From Trichosphaerium sp. ATCC 40318 (Eukaryota; Discosea; Flabellinia; Trichosidae), in the NCBI GenBank assembly GCA_038496445.1, contig JALMLS010000420.1:558001-622000 (forward strand): a stretch of DNA of 64,000 nucleotides, in the 5' to 3' direction. The first letter of the stretch is position 1. Every line of letters starts with the position of its first letter. Below, piece by piece: positions 34,439 through 45,460 of the stretch. The notes beneath the pieces are model-generated. The model ran no database searches. It saw only the letters and a list, made by a program, of their open reading frames with translations, and was not told where the DNA came from. Made by a program: the position numbers and the translations under genes.

Positions 34439-35554
34439 CCGGACTGAAACGTCGTTTTTTCGCGTGTCTACGTTTAATGGTAAGTTACAGAGTGCATGGC
34501 ATCAATTAATCGCTTACTTGACCGTGATATTGTACATTTGGTTGTTAAAGGGCGTAAAATAACACTCATACGTTCATTAATGCCAATAAAGCGTATGAAC
34601 GCCTCGTTGGTCCGTTAGTTCGTTAAATTATTACAAACTGTTGTAATAAAGTGTAAACCTAGCCATCCCTTAGGCAATAGGACGTATCAAATGATTGGTG
34701 TAAACTGACAAAGTCAGCATTTTTCACAAAATACCCACCTCGGATTTTCATTATCCTTACCATCGGAACCGGAAATATTTATTTTACCAAATCAGCCAAA
34801 ATATAGCATTGCCACTGTGCACGGTATAACCAGTGGTTAACTCAAACATCTAGAAATCAGTTAATTGACCACATTAAATTTTTGTATTCATAGCGTAGAC
34901 TGTAACATCGGTAGAACCTATTGTTGTTAACAACTGAAAGTTCAAAGCTGAGAGTATTTCGAGCAAAACAAGCTCTTGATCCTACACCTGAACACGAATT
35001 TAAGCGTGGATCTTTGCTAGCCTGTGAATGAACATTTATTTATTTTATTCAAAGGGCTTGTACTAGCGGTTTTGGCGCTAGGGATACAGAGCAGTTTCAC
35101 TAGTGTACTATTATAGCATGGTAAGAAAAGTATTTTGACATGCCTTTTTTGGTTACAATAAAATGACTGAAAACTTTCAATATTTTGTTTAAAACGGTCT
35201 TCTTTTTTTTAGTAAGGTTAAAAAGACTGAAGTTTGTCCATCACTGACTCAAAGAGATCGCGGTGGTTTTATTTTTCCGTTGAACGGTAATAGTTATGCC
35301 CCATATCATGAGTACTACATCACGTGATTGTACAGCATATTTTAAAGTGATAGGAAAAGTGTAGTTTTTTGTTGTACGATATTTTTACGGTATCGTACAT
35401 GTCCTTACATAGGTAACCACGTGTTACACGTAACAGTATTGAATCTAAACTGCAGGACAAAATCAACGGAAAAACTCGTCGTGCACACTTTATTGTGTAC
35501 TATCTTTACTAGCACAAATCGGCTAAACACATACAAGCAACAACAGATAAAACA
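34439..35554. other. Intergenic region, mostly duplicated sequence
   Basis: 34440-34735, just upstream of the DWY gene, is nearly repeated at 36610-36910. From about 34910 the sequence is the diverged promoter copy shared with 20030-21007. It holds TCACGTGA at 35320, a CACGTGTTACACGT element near 35418, and a decayed GCTAG inverted repeat near 35070. No separate gene is seen. Confidence 0.6.
35320..35327. promoter_or_regulatory. TCACGTGA palindrome upstream of CBM6 gene copy 2
   Basis: The perfect palindrome sits about 235 bp before the start codon, in the same relative place as the site at 20726. Retention in both diverged copies suggests function. Confidence 0.45.
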
Positions 35555-36299
35555 ATGAAGCTATTGATACTTGTGGTCGCACTGCTGACCTCACAAGTAC
35601 GTAATTGTCCGTATCGCACCCTGACCAATGATACAACAAAAAGGTCTTATCGCAGAACGCTCCTGGTAAGACTGAAGCTGAAACATTCATTGGATTTAGA
35701 GATACAACAGCTGGAAACACAGGTACTGTACAAAGTCGAAGAGGATTTTGTTATGCTCTCGAACACCAAAAAGTAATTTTGTTTTGAAAAATGGATCAAA
35801 GATCACAAAAACCAACTAGCGCTTGTTATTTTTAATATCGCTTAACACTACGATAGGCGGCCAATCTTGTGGCGCTACTCAAAGTGGAACGAATCTAGTG
35901 GATCTAGAATTGACATCCGACAGCGGTGGTGGTTGTAATGTTGGTTGGATAGCAGCTACTGAGTACCTTGAGTACCGCATAAGCTTTGATCGCACAGATA
36001 GCTACATAATAAGAGCACGTGTTGCTTCAGGGCGATCTGGTACAAAGAACATTCAAGTGCGCGTTGACGGTATCTTGAAGGGTACCATATCTGTAGGAAA
36101 CACTGGAGGTATGTCTAAAAACCAAAGTAGAAACCCAAGAAAAGCTGTGATACTAAACTTTAAAAAAGGTTGGCAATCATGGCAAACTAGGTCTGTCAAT
36201 ATCGGTCACATGTCATCTGGAATAACAACTGTTCGATTAACCTTTCAACAAAGTAATCTTAACCTCAACTGGATACAATTTGATAGGCTGTTCTTGTAA
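35555..36299 (+). CDS. Truncated paralogue: secreted single CBM6 protein
   Basis: The signal-peptide exon (MKLLILVVALLTSQ) is identical to that of the gene at 21008. The CBM6 module differs at scattered residues (GGCNVGWIAATEYLEYRI conserved; IQVRVDGILKGTISVG; VRLTFQQSNLNLNWIQFD). The two intron positions are kept. It stops after IQFDRLFL at TAA, so the DUF5060 and glycosidase parts are absent. It has a short insertion relative to copy 1 in the loop after the TGG motif (SKNQSRNPRKAV). The frame is open throughout, so it could still make a secreted carbohydrate-binding protein of about 180 residues. Alternatively it is a young relic of an incomplete duplication. Confidence 0.65.
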
Positions 36300-36459
36300 T
36301 TAAGTCACGTCACTAAGACGGAGAATAAAGTTAACCTTTGTCCCTATCGTTCGGACTTCCATGCTTCTTACAGTGGGGACACTGAGCAGTTTTAAACGCC
36401 TTATTTACGCACGCAGTTTATGACATACAGCATTACAATGAATCACAGGAAAGCACGAT

Positions 36460-36910
36460 ACCAATCACGTGGGTTTGATATACTCAATGATAACTCAAGT
36501 TCTCATACCTTCTCACGATGTTCCATTTAACCAATTACTTTTGCTATCTAAGAAGCTCCTTTGTCCTACTTTCACGTGCAAAAAAATTTGGCTTGTTCTT
36601 CAAAAAATAGTACGACACGGACTGAAACGTAGTTTTTTCGCGTATCTACGTTTAATGGTAAGTTACAGAGTGCATGGCATCAATTGGTCGCTTACTTGAC
36701 CGTGATATTGTACATTTGGTTGTTAAAGGGTGTAAAATAACACTCATACGTTCATTAATACAAGCAAAGCGCATGAACGCCTCGTTGGTTTGTTAGTTCG
36801 TTAAATTATTACAAACTGTTGCAATAGAGTGTAAACCGAGCCATACGTCTCAGGCAATAGGACGTATCAAATGATTGGAGTAAACTGACAAAGTCAGCAT
36901 TTTTCACAAG
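36460..36910 (-). pseudogene. Decayed copy of the DWY-repeat gene locus
   Basis: Three blocks match the 32714-34735 locus in the same order and orientation: 36460-36535 matches about 32988-33065 (a DWY exon), 36540-36615 matches about 34060-34150, and 36610-36910 matches 34440-34735 (upstream region, the closest match). About 1.4 kb of the parental locus is missing between them and no open frame remains. The last block now sits directly before the start of the coiled-coil gene at 36931 and may serve as its promoter. Confidence 0.65.
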
Positions 36911-36930
36911 AAAACAGTTACAACCTCGCA

Positions 36931-38160
36931 ATGAGTGACACCGACGCGCCGCTAGTTCCAAAAAGTGGTGGTGAGAGCGCTAAGATACAAACGTTGAATT
37001 TAAAACTACAAGACGCTGAAGAGCATCGAAACCAACTTCAATCACAAAATAAACAACTCCAGTACGTATTAAAATACAAACCAAATAAATATAACAGACC
37101 ACGTCAACATTTCCCATCAACTCCACTTGGTGCGATGTATTAACTCTCTAACGCTTGGTAAGGCAAGAAATTGATGACTGGAAGAAAACAATACCACAAC
37201 TTCGCGAGGAGGTCAAAAAAGAAAAAGACGAACATGACTGGACAAAAGTTCTTCTTGAGGAAGAGATAGAAAAAGTACAAATAGCTGTAACTGCTCTACG
37301 AAAATTGCAAATGCAACGTAAAGAATGGGACAAAACAAACATGGACTTGGAGCATTGTAGAAGGGTTATAAAAGAACAAGAAAATAGAATTGAAGAACTC
37401 GAGGAAGATATTAAAAAAGAGAAAAAAGAACATGAAGTAAGTTATCCATTTTTATCCACCTGTCACGTGATTTTTTTTTTCAAGCGTTGTGTTTTAATGC
37501 ATTCTTTAGAAAACAAAAATGCTACTACGAGAACAAGAGCATATATTAAACACAGAAATAAGTGCCAGAGATGCTTTAATACGTTAGTGTGTTAGCACGA
37601 GTTGTAAGTTAACATCACTCTTTTTAGAGGCTGTAACAGAACGAATGAAAGATGTTCAAGAACAATCAGATAGGATAAAAAAGACTTACGATGAATTAAG
37701 CACAAAAGGACCAAAGAGTATTGGTGAAGAAAATACAACAAGTGATGCATCAGTACTAAGCGGAGAAGGTCATTTTAATCTATTGTTTACAAACTTTCAT
37801 GTACGAGAAATCGCCAAATCTTTACAGGCAGAATTGGGAACAGGTGATACAGCAAAAAAATCTGTAGCGTCTCTATTCGAAGAACAAGATAAGCTAGATA
37901 ACCTTGTACATGTTTATAGAACTGAAAGGCTTGCTGGGGACTGCTTGCGAAGTCAGTTAAAGAACGAACGAGAGAACAATGAGCAGCTAATGGACATTAT
38001 TAGTAAATTACAAGAACAACTTATGGATTATCAAGAAGGTAATGTCAAGAACTATAACTTGACTTTTCTAGATGTCGGAGTGCCTGTTGAAGAGATTATA
38101 CTAAAAAGTAAAAAGTCAGAGAATGTACAAACGCCATTTGTTCCGAAAGAAGTTATGTAA
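36931..38160 (+). CDS. Coiled-coil protein, hypothetical
   Basis: It starts MSDTDAPLVPKSGGESAKIQ and is almost wholly charged heptad-like helix (KLQDAEEHRNQLQSQNKQLQ, EEVKKEKDEHDWTKVLLEEE, RRVIKEQENRIEELEEDIKK, LKNERENNEQLMDIISKLQE). A short non-helical C-terminus ends FVPKEVM. There is no membrane segment or signal. At least three introns are present (37063-37154, 37436-37509 and 37584-37626 approximately). It is probably a cytoskeletal, centrosomal or transport-adaptor type protein, but nothing in it identifies the family. Confidence 0.65.
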
Positions 38161-38325
38161 AAAAAACACAAAAAAGTTAACAACACCTACCTATGACTTA
38201 AATTAAATGTCTAAGGCCTGTCAATCGGGCAAATTCTATGAGCGTACTACCAATTCCATTGCACGAGCAGTGATTATTAGTTGTTGCGTAATACAAAGTT
38301 TACATGAGAAACTGGTGAAAAAAAC

Positions 38326-41300
38326 ATGACAGCGACGTGGTATACGGCCAAGCAGCTCCTAATAGGGCTAAAAACAGGCAACAGCGATAAAATTACAAAA
38401 GTTCGTGTAGACGCAATAAAAGGTACTCAGGATACCTGGGCTATGGTAAAATATGATGAGTTAACTCGTGTACACTAGAGCAACTCACTGATACAGTAAC
38501 AGCAATTGTCAAAAGTAGTTACCTCCAAGAACTAGATCTTAGTGATGCAGGCGTATCAGACACTGAACTGGAAGAATTATGCTCTGTAATAAAATTCAGT
38601 GAGTATTTTAACTAATTTCAAACGTTTGACGCATTCACCATCGCCACGCTATCGCGTAAATGACACTGACGCGTACTAGAAAAATCTTTGAAGAAATTGA
38701 ACCTCAGCAAAAATATTTTATCAAAAACGGGCATAGGATACATTGCTAATGTACTGAACCTCAATATATCACTTACACACCTTGATCTATCTCACAACGC
38801 CTTAACAGTACAAAGCACTAAAATAGTTGCGGGTAATTACAACGATAATGACTCCGTGATGCTTTAAAAATAACGTTAACTAGCTAGCCTTAAGACCAGT
38901 AGTTTGAAGCACCTGTCACTATCGAGTTGTGGTATAGGTAAGCGTCATAAAACAAGCAAATCCAAAGCGAAAAGTTTTTTTTTTTTGTTGTTGGAAACTT
39001 CTTTCTTATTGCAATTCTTAAGGACGTCTGTCTGGTGATATTATAGCTGAAGGATTGAGAGATAATAAATCACTTGAAACGTGTGTTTAAAAGCTGAAAG
39101 AAAACCAAGAAAACCCGCACTTGTTTTTTTTTTTTTGCTCAGTTTTGTTGGGCTTGTTCTAATGTCTTTAGGTTGGATTTGTCCTACAATAGAATTATCG
39201 ATAAGGCCGCAAATTCTATATGTGAAGCAATATTACAACACCCACGCCTACGCCGCGTAAAATTAGACCATAATGCGTTTGGAGACAAGGTAAAAAAGTT
39301 CACACCAAAAATAGGGGGGTTTTTTTATTGTTTGACATTTTGTTGCATCTGTCAGTAACAGGTTTTGTTTTAAAGGCAATACCGGGTCTGTTACAGGCTA
39401 TGCAAAATCCTAAATTGAAGATTTTGGATGTACGTGGCATTGATTTTGCTGCGAGTGGCATTTTGACACTTGCTGTCAATCTTGAAAAGAATACAACTTT
39501 AGAAGAGTTTAAAATATCAATTCGACGTTTGAATATGTCTCTCCAAGACTTTAAGCGCTTTTCTGTACATATAATGAACAATTGGGTACGTACCACTAAT
39601 AGGCAACCAAGCAGCGTTCAAAAAACAAAAAAGAACTTTTGTTGACTTTTTTTTAACAAGACGTTGAAATCCGGGATTGAGCTTTCTAAAATGCCACCAA
39701 TGGCGTTAACAACGTGGAACTTAATGTTGTATAATCGAGATTTATTGATAGACAGAGAGCACAGGAAGAAACATGCCAAGAGGCAGTCAGTTAAATCAGC
39801 AGGTACGAAAGAAAAGTGTTCAAAAATTTCACTAAAGCTGGAACGATGTAGAGGTCTCTGTTTACGAGTACGCGCTTATGAGTCACCTGGTATATTATGA
39901 AGATGGTGGAACAAAAGAAACTCAAGACAATGAACACGAAGCAAAACGTAAAGAGCATTGGGCCACTCTTCGTAGCATGGGCTGGCTTCTGTTGAGTATG
40001 AGCTTTTTCAAAGACATGTTGGTTTTTCTCCTAACACCTGGTTAGCTACGTCTAAAGAATTAGATAGCACTAGCGGTTACTGTGGAGTAGCATACGTTAA
40101 TAAGAGTAAAGGTCAGTTGGTTATAGCCCAGAGGGGAACGTACGTCTTATTGGAAGTGGAAGAGGTGACAGGCACTTAAAAAGCCTTGTAGGTTTCATGA
40201 GGACGATTTTGTAACAGATTTATTGTTACTATTTGGGAAACCCGACTTGACTTTCGCCTTGTCTCATTCTTTTGCACAGTCTGTAAAGGCTATAGCTCAT
40301 GAAAAATATACTGGTTATGAGATATCTTATACTGGCCATTCTCTAGGCGCTTCACTATCCGAGGTAAGGTTATGTATCCGTGGGGTTTTTTTGGTTCGTT
40401 CAATACACGATTTTTTGTAACACTTTTTTGATAGGTAAGAGGATACCTTGATAATAGGAAAGTAGTATCGTTTGATAGCCCGGGAGCACGTGGTATACTT
40501 GAATCAATTTCAAAGGATTCTAAAGAAGTATACTCAGCACCACGTGCAAATAGACTCATCACAACTTATGTCACAGAACCAAACGCAGGTTTGTTTAAAA
40601 TTTTTTTAAAGTCAGCTTCGCTGGCACTCCTTCATCTTCTGGTGGATCCTTCTAAGATCTAATCAGCCATAACCCATTAATTAATATGTTCGGTAAACTA
40701 ATTATTCTATGTAGCCAATACGTTACAACCTCATGCAGGAAAACTTGTTCGTATTTTTCCTTTTATGGATATGGATAAGGAAATTCCAGTTCTTGATGCA
40801 CCAAACGGTTATTGGGCTGGTATTATTATGAAGCGTCTTAAAGAACATTTACCAGCTATTGCAAAGAATTTCTTGATGAAGAGTAGAGATTTCATACAAG
40901 TACGTGTTGTGTCACTTTGTTTGAGTACCACTTTTTTTGAGCTTTTGTGTAAAAAGAAAGCTGTCTGTGCTTCATCTCATTCTGTGATCTAGAATGTGGC
41001 CTTACCGCGAACACTATGTCAACACTCTATGTTTGGTATAGTATCCGTGTTTGAAGATGAACACAAAACTGGTACACCTATAAAACAACAAGTACGTCAA
41101 AGAAGTTGAAGAAATTTATTCATCTCACTTTTTTCTTTAGAACGTCATTTCATGGCCAACAGGTCCTGCAGAGATAGAACAATACTATAGACTTGGTAAG
41201 ATATTAAAGGATCATCCTTAGAGCCCGCTATAAGCTTATAAGCTAACTCTGTTTTAGTACATCGGTACTACACGCTTAACCTTGGACCTTCAAGAGTAGT

Positions 41301-41445
41301 TCATATTGAAAAATTACTAAAACAAGAAGATGCATGGATGATTGAGCATGTATTCCATTACAAGGTTGAAAAAGAGAAACCAGGACTTAGGCTATGGGAT
41401 AGACTTACTAAACTATGGCAAAGCTCACAACCAAGTAAATTGTAG
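38326..41445 (+). CDS. LRR - class 3 lipase fusion protein
   Basis: It starts MTATWYTAKQLLIGLKTGN. Ribonuclease-inhibitor-type leucine-rich repeats follow: LQELDLSDAGVSDTELEELC, SLTHLDLSHNALT, SLKHLSLSSCGIG, LSYNRIIDKAANSICEAI, LKILDVRGIDFAASGI. After a basic linker the frame continues into a lipase-3-like alpha/beta hydrolase (VSVYEYALMSHL, GYCGVAYVNKSKGQLVIAQR, GYEISYTGHSLGASLSE with the nucleophile Ser, VVSFDSPGARG, and ANTLQPHAGKLVRIFPF). It ends TKLWQSSQPSKL at TAG 41443-41445. The LRR and lipase parts join by a frame-keeping splice, and the intron at 39890-39975 removes an apparent frame break. The lipase part may cleave acylglycerols or phospholipids, with LRRs as a partner- or ligand-binding module. 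No signal peptide is seen. Confidence 0.75.
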
Positions 41446-41881
41446 ATTAGACATAACACAAAAAACGTGCCCCTTTCTTTTTCTTTTTTTGTTTGATCAC
41501 CACACGTGATTATACACAAAGTTGACTTAGAATTCTCAAGCGTATGTGTTACCTTTTTGCATAGCCAGTATCCGTGTATTTTTAAAAGCGCCGTTACAAT
41601 TACAGCGTTACTGTAAAAGGTTTAGCAATATTTTTCAGCAAAGTGAATTCCACATTTACAATTTTGTTAAAATGTTCTCATAAACTCGCTTTAACTTGGT
41701 TATTAATGTCATCATGTTACCTCATGTGACACGGTAATACCAGTTAGTTGTCTTAAGCCTATTGCTTTATCCTGTGACAAGAAAGACGGTAAAACAACTA
41801 AAAAAAGAAAGAGCTACAAAGTTACGGAAGTTACTTAAAGTCAAAGACACCACTCACTCTCACGCTCACTAAGCAACCACT
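41446..41881. other. Intergenic stretch
   Basis: Between the LRR-lipase and the gluconolactonase-like gene. It is AT-rich; I see no gene, RNA gene or repeat. Confidence 0.5.
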
Positions 41882-43186
41882 ATGCAAGTTTCTAGTATTC
41901 TTGCAACCCTCACTATTATTGTACTGCTAGCGTCAGTTTATTGCCAACAAGCAACGCCAACTACTATCTCAGGCTTCGGAACGAATATTGAAGGTACAAT
42001 AACTCGATATTAAAGAACTAACTCAAACTCTTCTCATAGGAGCCAACTTTGATGCTGTTGGTAACTTCTTCGCAGTCCAATACGAATCTCCCACCCCACG
42101 GAAAGGTTCTCCAACAATTGGGCGTGTTTTCTCTGATGGCGTTTCTGAAGCTTATTTCACTATGCCAGGTACATAAAACTACACAAAAACGCGTAAAACA
42201 TCTAAATAAGCAAAATAGGACCAGAAACAACAAAGTTTAATGGCCTCAGATCCGATATTGATGGTGTACTATACGCTGCAGATAAAGGAAACAAACGAGT
42301 CGTTAAAATACTTCCAAGCAACCACCACGAAGTTATTTGCGACAGCGCTCAAATGGACAAAAGTGCGTTAACCCAGCTAACGCTATTTCCTTTGTTGTAC
42401 GAGTCTTTCAAAGAGTTTAACGTATTTTTTTTCAATTCGCAGACGTTCCAAACGATTTGGCTCTTTCTCAGTCTGGTATCATTTATTTATCAGGACAGAA
42501 CTGGGATGAAGCAAGAGGACAGATATGGGTATGCAAAAACGGACAAGCTGAACATTTCGAAACTCTTGGTAGAACAAATGGTACGCAAAGTCCTTCACAG
42601 AATAACTCGTTTGGTCTGTTTTTTTTTTCTTGGTTTTTTCCGAAATACATATTTCTTTGCTTACTTAACCTTTAGGTATCGCTTTGAACCCTGCTGAAGA
42701 TACTCTATATGTAACTGAAGGTTATGGACGCGGCAATGTTCAATTCCGTGTCTTGGCCTATGATATTGACGCAAACGGCGACTTGTCAAACAAACGAGTA
42801 TTGTTAGAACTAGGAAATGGAGGTGTCGATGGTATGAGATGCGACGAAGATGGAAACATCTATCTCACACGTTGGGGCCTGTACGTCTATATTACATGTG
42901 ATAAATCACGTGATTTTTATGGCTTTTTTGTGGTCACTAACTGTTTGGCACTAGTGGACAGGTTACTAGAATAACACCTCAAGGTGTTATAGACATGACA
43001 ATAAAAGTGTCATTCCCAAACCCAACAAATCTTGATTTTGGTGGCGATGATGGAAAGACCTTGTACATTGTCGGAAGATGTGCTGATAAATCTGGCGGAT
43101 GTATAGATACATTTAGAGTACCAGTAAGAGGAAAGACATTTGCTCAATGGAATTCAGTTGGTAAGTTGTTTTTACGGTTTCGTTAG
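41882..43186 (+). CDS. Secreted SMP-30/gluconolactonase-like beta-propeller protein
   Basis: Signal peptide MQVSSILATLTIIVLLASVYC is followed by a six-bladed-propeller pattern: ANFDAVGNFFAVQYESP, SDIDGVLYAADKGNKRVVKI, DVPNDLALSQSGIIYLSGQN, NGIALNPAEDTLYVTEGYG, GGVDGMRCDEDGNIYLTRWG, VTRITPQGVIDM and PTNLDFGGDDGKTLYIVGR. PNDLA, NGIALNP and DGMRCDEDGNIY are the metal- and substrate-binding repeats of SMP-30/gluconolactonases. The product may hydrolyse a lactone or sugar ester outside the cell or in the secretory lumen. Six or seven introns are present. The last residues are uncertain: the frame runs to TAG at about 43186, but a donor (GTAAGT at 43160) may lead to a further exon. Confidence 0.78.
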
Positions 43187-44307
43187 GTCTAGGTAGAACC
43201 ACAAAAGGTGGTGTGTAGTGAATTAGGTAGAGGAATTAGGAATAGTTAGGTTGTTAGGATAGGTTTCCTTTAAGGATTAGAAGATACTAGCCAGAGAAGC
43301 TAACAGCTTGATTGGTGGACGATACATAGAGTGTATCTAGACAGATGCTGCAATGTTGTAAGAAGGTGATTTCCAGTAGGTTTTAAAGATAATTACCCCT
43401 TTTGATAAAAGATCAAGTGGCTTATGAGAAACTGTTCGTGCAAAAATAAAGAAAAATGTTAATGTTATTTATTTGTTCAAGCAGATGTTTTTCCAATGAA
43501 TCACAACAAAGGACTCTTTTAATAACATCACAGAAAGTGTGCAACAAGCCATAGTTTAAACAACCTAATTTGCAAATACTTTCCTTTTATAGTTTCAGAG
43601 TTATTTGGGAAAGCATAACAAGATGAGATTGTATTTTGTAGCCTAAGATGCATGATACGTAAAAAATCGCGTCAGTCGGAACTCTCTTTTAGTAGCCTGT
43701 ATGATTGTAGCATCAGTTTCTCGTTACCAGATTTTTAACTACCATTACCATTTAGGTTTTACAGTATTGTTTTCGTCGCGTAAAGTAAAAAACTTGTTTT
43801 GTAAATTTGAGGTAAGTAGTATTGGATAGGGAACAATACTTTTATTTGAGTTGTTACTTAGAGCAATCACCGCAGAATTGGAGAGTTTACATGCTTCGAC
43901 ACTAGCATTCCATACAGGTGTACCAACACAGTCAGCACCTTTGTTTTAGGTTCCTGAACTGTAGGCACTTTACTATCATGGCGTCCTGCGAAGAGCAACC
44001 TAGGGACGAGATTTGGTGCATCTGAGGCTGCAAAGAACTGCACATTATCCAATCAATCTGTTTTAGAGAATTAAGGTGAAACTTGTCAAGCATTTGGTTC
44101 GTACCATTATTGGTGCATGTGGGCAAATAGTTTGGAAAACAACAAACTTAAACAACCTTCAACTTGGGTTTTTCTATGTGTACAGAACAGCAACAGCACT
44201 TGGTGGACAAGGGCATAATACGCAGATTATTAGGCGAATTTCAAGGAGCACGTGGTTAGTTGAACTGTCTTCAGTTGACTTCACTTTTTCCGTGTACACA
44301 GTCACAA
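43187..44307. other. Intergenic region with weak coding-like fragments
   Basis: About 1.1 kb. 43190-43860 holds nothing I can name. On the minus strand at about 43867-44126 there are short open stretches (MLDKFHLNSLKQ, then DNVQFFAASDAPNLVPRLLF) that look protein-like but have no clear start, end or family. On the plus strand at about 44185-44254 a possible exon (QQHLVDKGIIRRLLGEFQGA) could be the first exon of the gene that follows. Confidence 0.35.
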
Positions 44308-44991
44308 ATGTCACGTTTGGCTTCTAAAACAAGAGAATGGATGTATACGTATACGCCAGAGCACTCTCTTTTGAAATCGCAAGGCGTAAAATGTGTTAGA
44401 CCAGAAACAACTAAATACACGCGCAAATCGATAGGAGACGCTGTAGTATGTAGCATGCTACTCAGATATAAGATAATGGACTTTATTATTCCTGAAGAGC
44501 TTATACAGATGATTGTGGCGTATATACTTGTAAGATCACCTCCAGATAGACTACGCCTTACTTTCATCAAAGACCAGCGCATATCGTTCAATTTTACAGT
44601 TTCAGCTACGCGAACAACATACGGCTTGGCGCATACTCTAAAGAGGTCCTTTATGCGTGCGAACCTAGCCTTAGACTCCTTTTTGGTCTTAGTTCGGCGT
44701 GAAGGTATTCAGCTAATACATATGGGAGAACGTGCGAATGGGTGTATTAAGGATCCACACGAAGTTTACGAAGGCAGACAAGAAGCTTGGGGTACGTTTA
44801 TTAGTTGGACTAAAGGACCACTATCTAGAAGGGATATGGATTGGCTCAATAGTCGTACGCTTGAAGAAGCAGGTATCAAAGATGGTGACATAATTAACGA
44901 TGAGTACACTTTCACAGAAATGGAAGCACTGATGTATGGTGTACCTAAGATAACAACTACCAGAGAAACCCAAGATGTTGGTGATTTGTAA
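44308..44991 (+). CDS. Hypothetical protein, unknown family
   Basis: A long open exon from MSRLASKTREWMYTYTPEHS to QDVGDL. A hydrophobic helix-like stretch reads IMDFIIPEELIQMIVAYILV. The C-terminal half is acidic and aromatic (AWGTFISWTKGPLSRRDMDW, EAGIKDGDIINDEYTFTEME). No signal peptide, transmembrane segment or known motif is evident. An upstream exon at about 44185-44254 may splice in (acceptor ACACAG at 44301), moving the start upstream. The open frame of over 220 codons in AT-rich DNA argues it is a gene. Confidence 0.55.
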   Translation: MSRLASKTREWMYTYTPEHSLLKSQGVKCVRPETTKYTRKSIGDAVVCSMLLRYKIMDFIIPEELIQMIVAYILVRSPPDRLRLTFIKDQRISFNFTVSATRTTYGLAHTLKRSFMRANLALDSFLVLVRREGIQLIHMGERANGCIKDPHEVYEGRQEAWGTFISWTKGPLSRRDMDWLNSRTLEEAGIKDGDIINDEYTFTEMEALMYGVPKITTTRETQDVGDL

Positions 44992-45460
44992 TTTAGGGGT
45001 TTTTTTATTATCTTCACCATTTCACCCTCCAAATAATAAACCAGCTTTTTATTCATTCTTATTTATTTCTTCTTTTTTTAAAGGTGCACTCAACTTGAAA
45101 GTTAGTTTTATGCTTTGATAGACACGTGTGGTACTTTCAGCTACAATGAGTTCTTCAGCTTGCTCTTAGCTAACAAGGACTTTATGGTAGATTTCTGTTT
45201 TTTTCTAGAAGCACACGGCTTCAGTTGTTAACGCAGTAGAGGTTCATGATTGGGTTAAACAGACAAAAATGATAGCACCTTTTCATAGATTGTATTACTT
45301 GCACCCTCATTTTTTACCTATCTACGGTATTACGAGACGTAGGAGCCAATTGTCGTGTCTTTTTTTCTTCGTTTAGAAATGCTCAGCTGAACTAACAAAA
45401 GATACATAACAAAATACTCAAGGTAAGCAATACATTGCTTAAAAATCAATTACGGCAGCG
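44992..45460. other. Intergenic stretch
   Basis: AT-rich sequence between the unknown gene and the DWY-nuclease gene. I see no gene, RNA gene or repeat in it. Confidence 0.5.

Larger units (their letters stand above)
34910..36300. repeat. Segmental duplication, copy 2 (promoter, signal peptide and CBM6 exons)
   Basis: Counterpart of 20030-21740 in direct orientation, about 14.5 kb away. Coding exons are highly similar. The copy ends in the CBM6 C-terminus, where NLNWIQFD is followed by three residues and a stop in place of the linker to the catalytic domain. Confidence 0.75.

Noticed and set aside
39889-39990. Frameshift inside the LRR-lipase gene
   Set aside because: Unspliced, the frame seems to shift before SVEYELFQRH. 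An 86-nt intron (39890-39975, donor GTATAT, acceptor CGTAG) joins MSHL to HGLASVEYE in frame.
43867-44130. Minus-strand fragment as a transposase relic
   Set aside because: The short protein-like stretches have no transposase motif, terminal repeats or target-site duplication.
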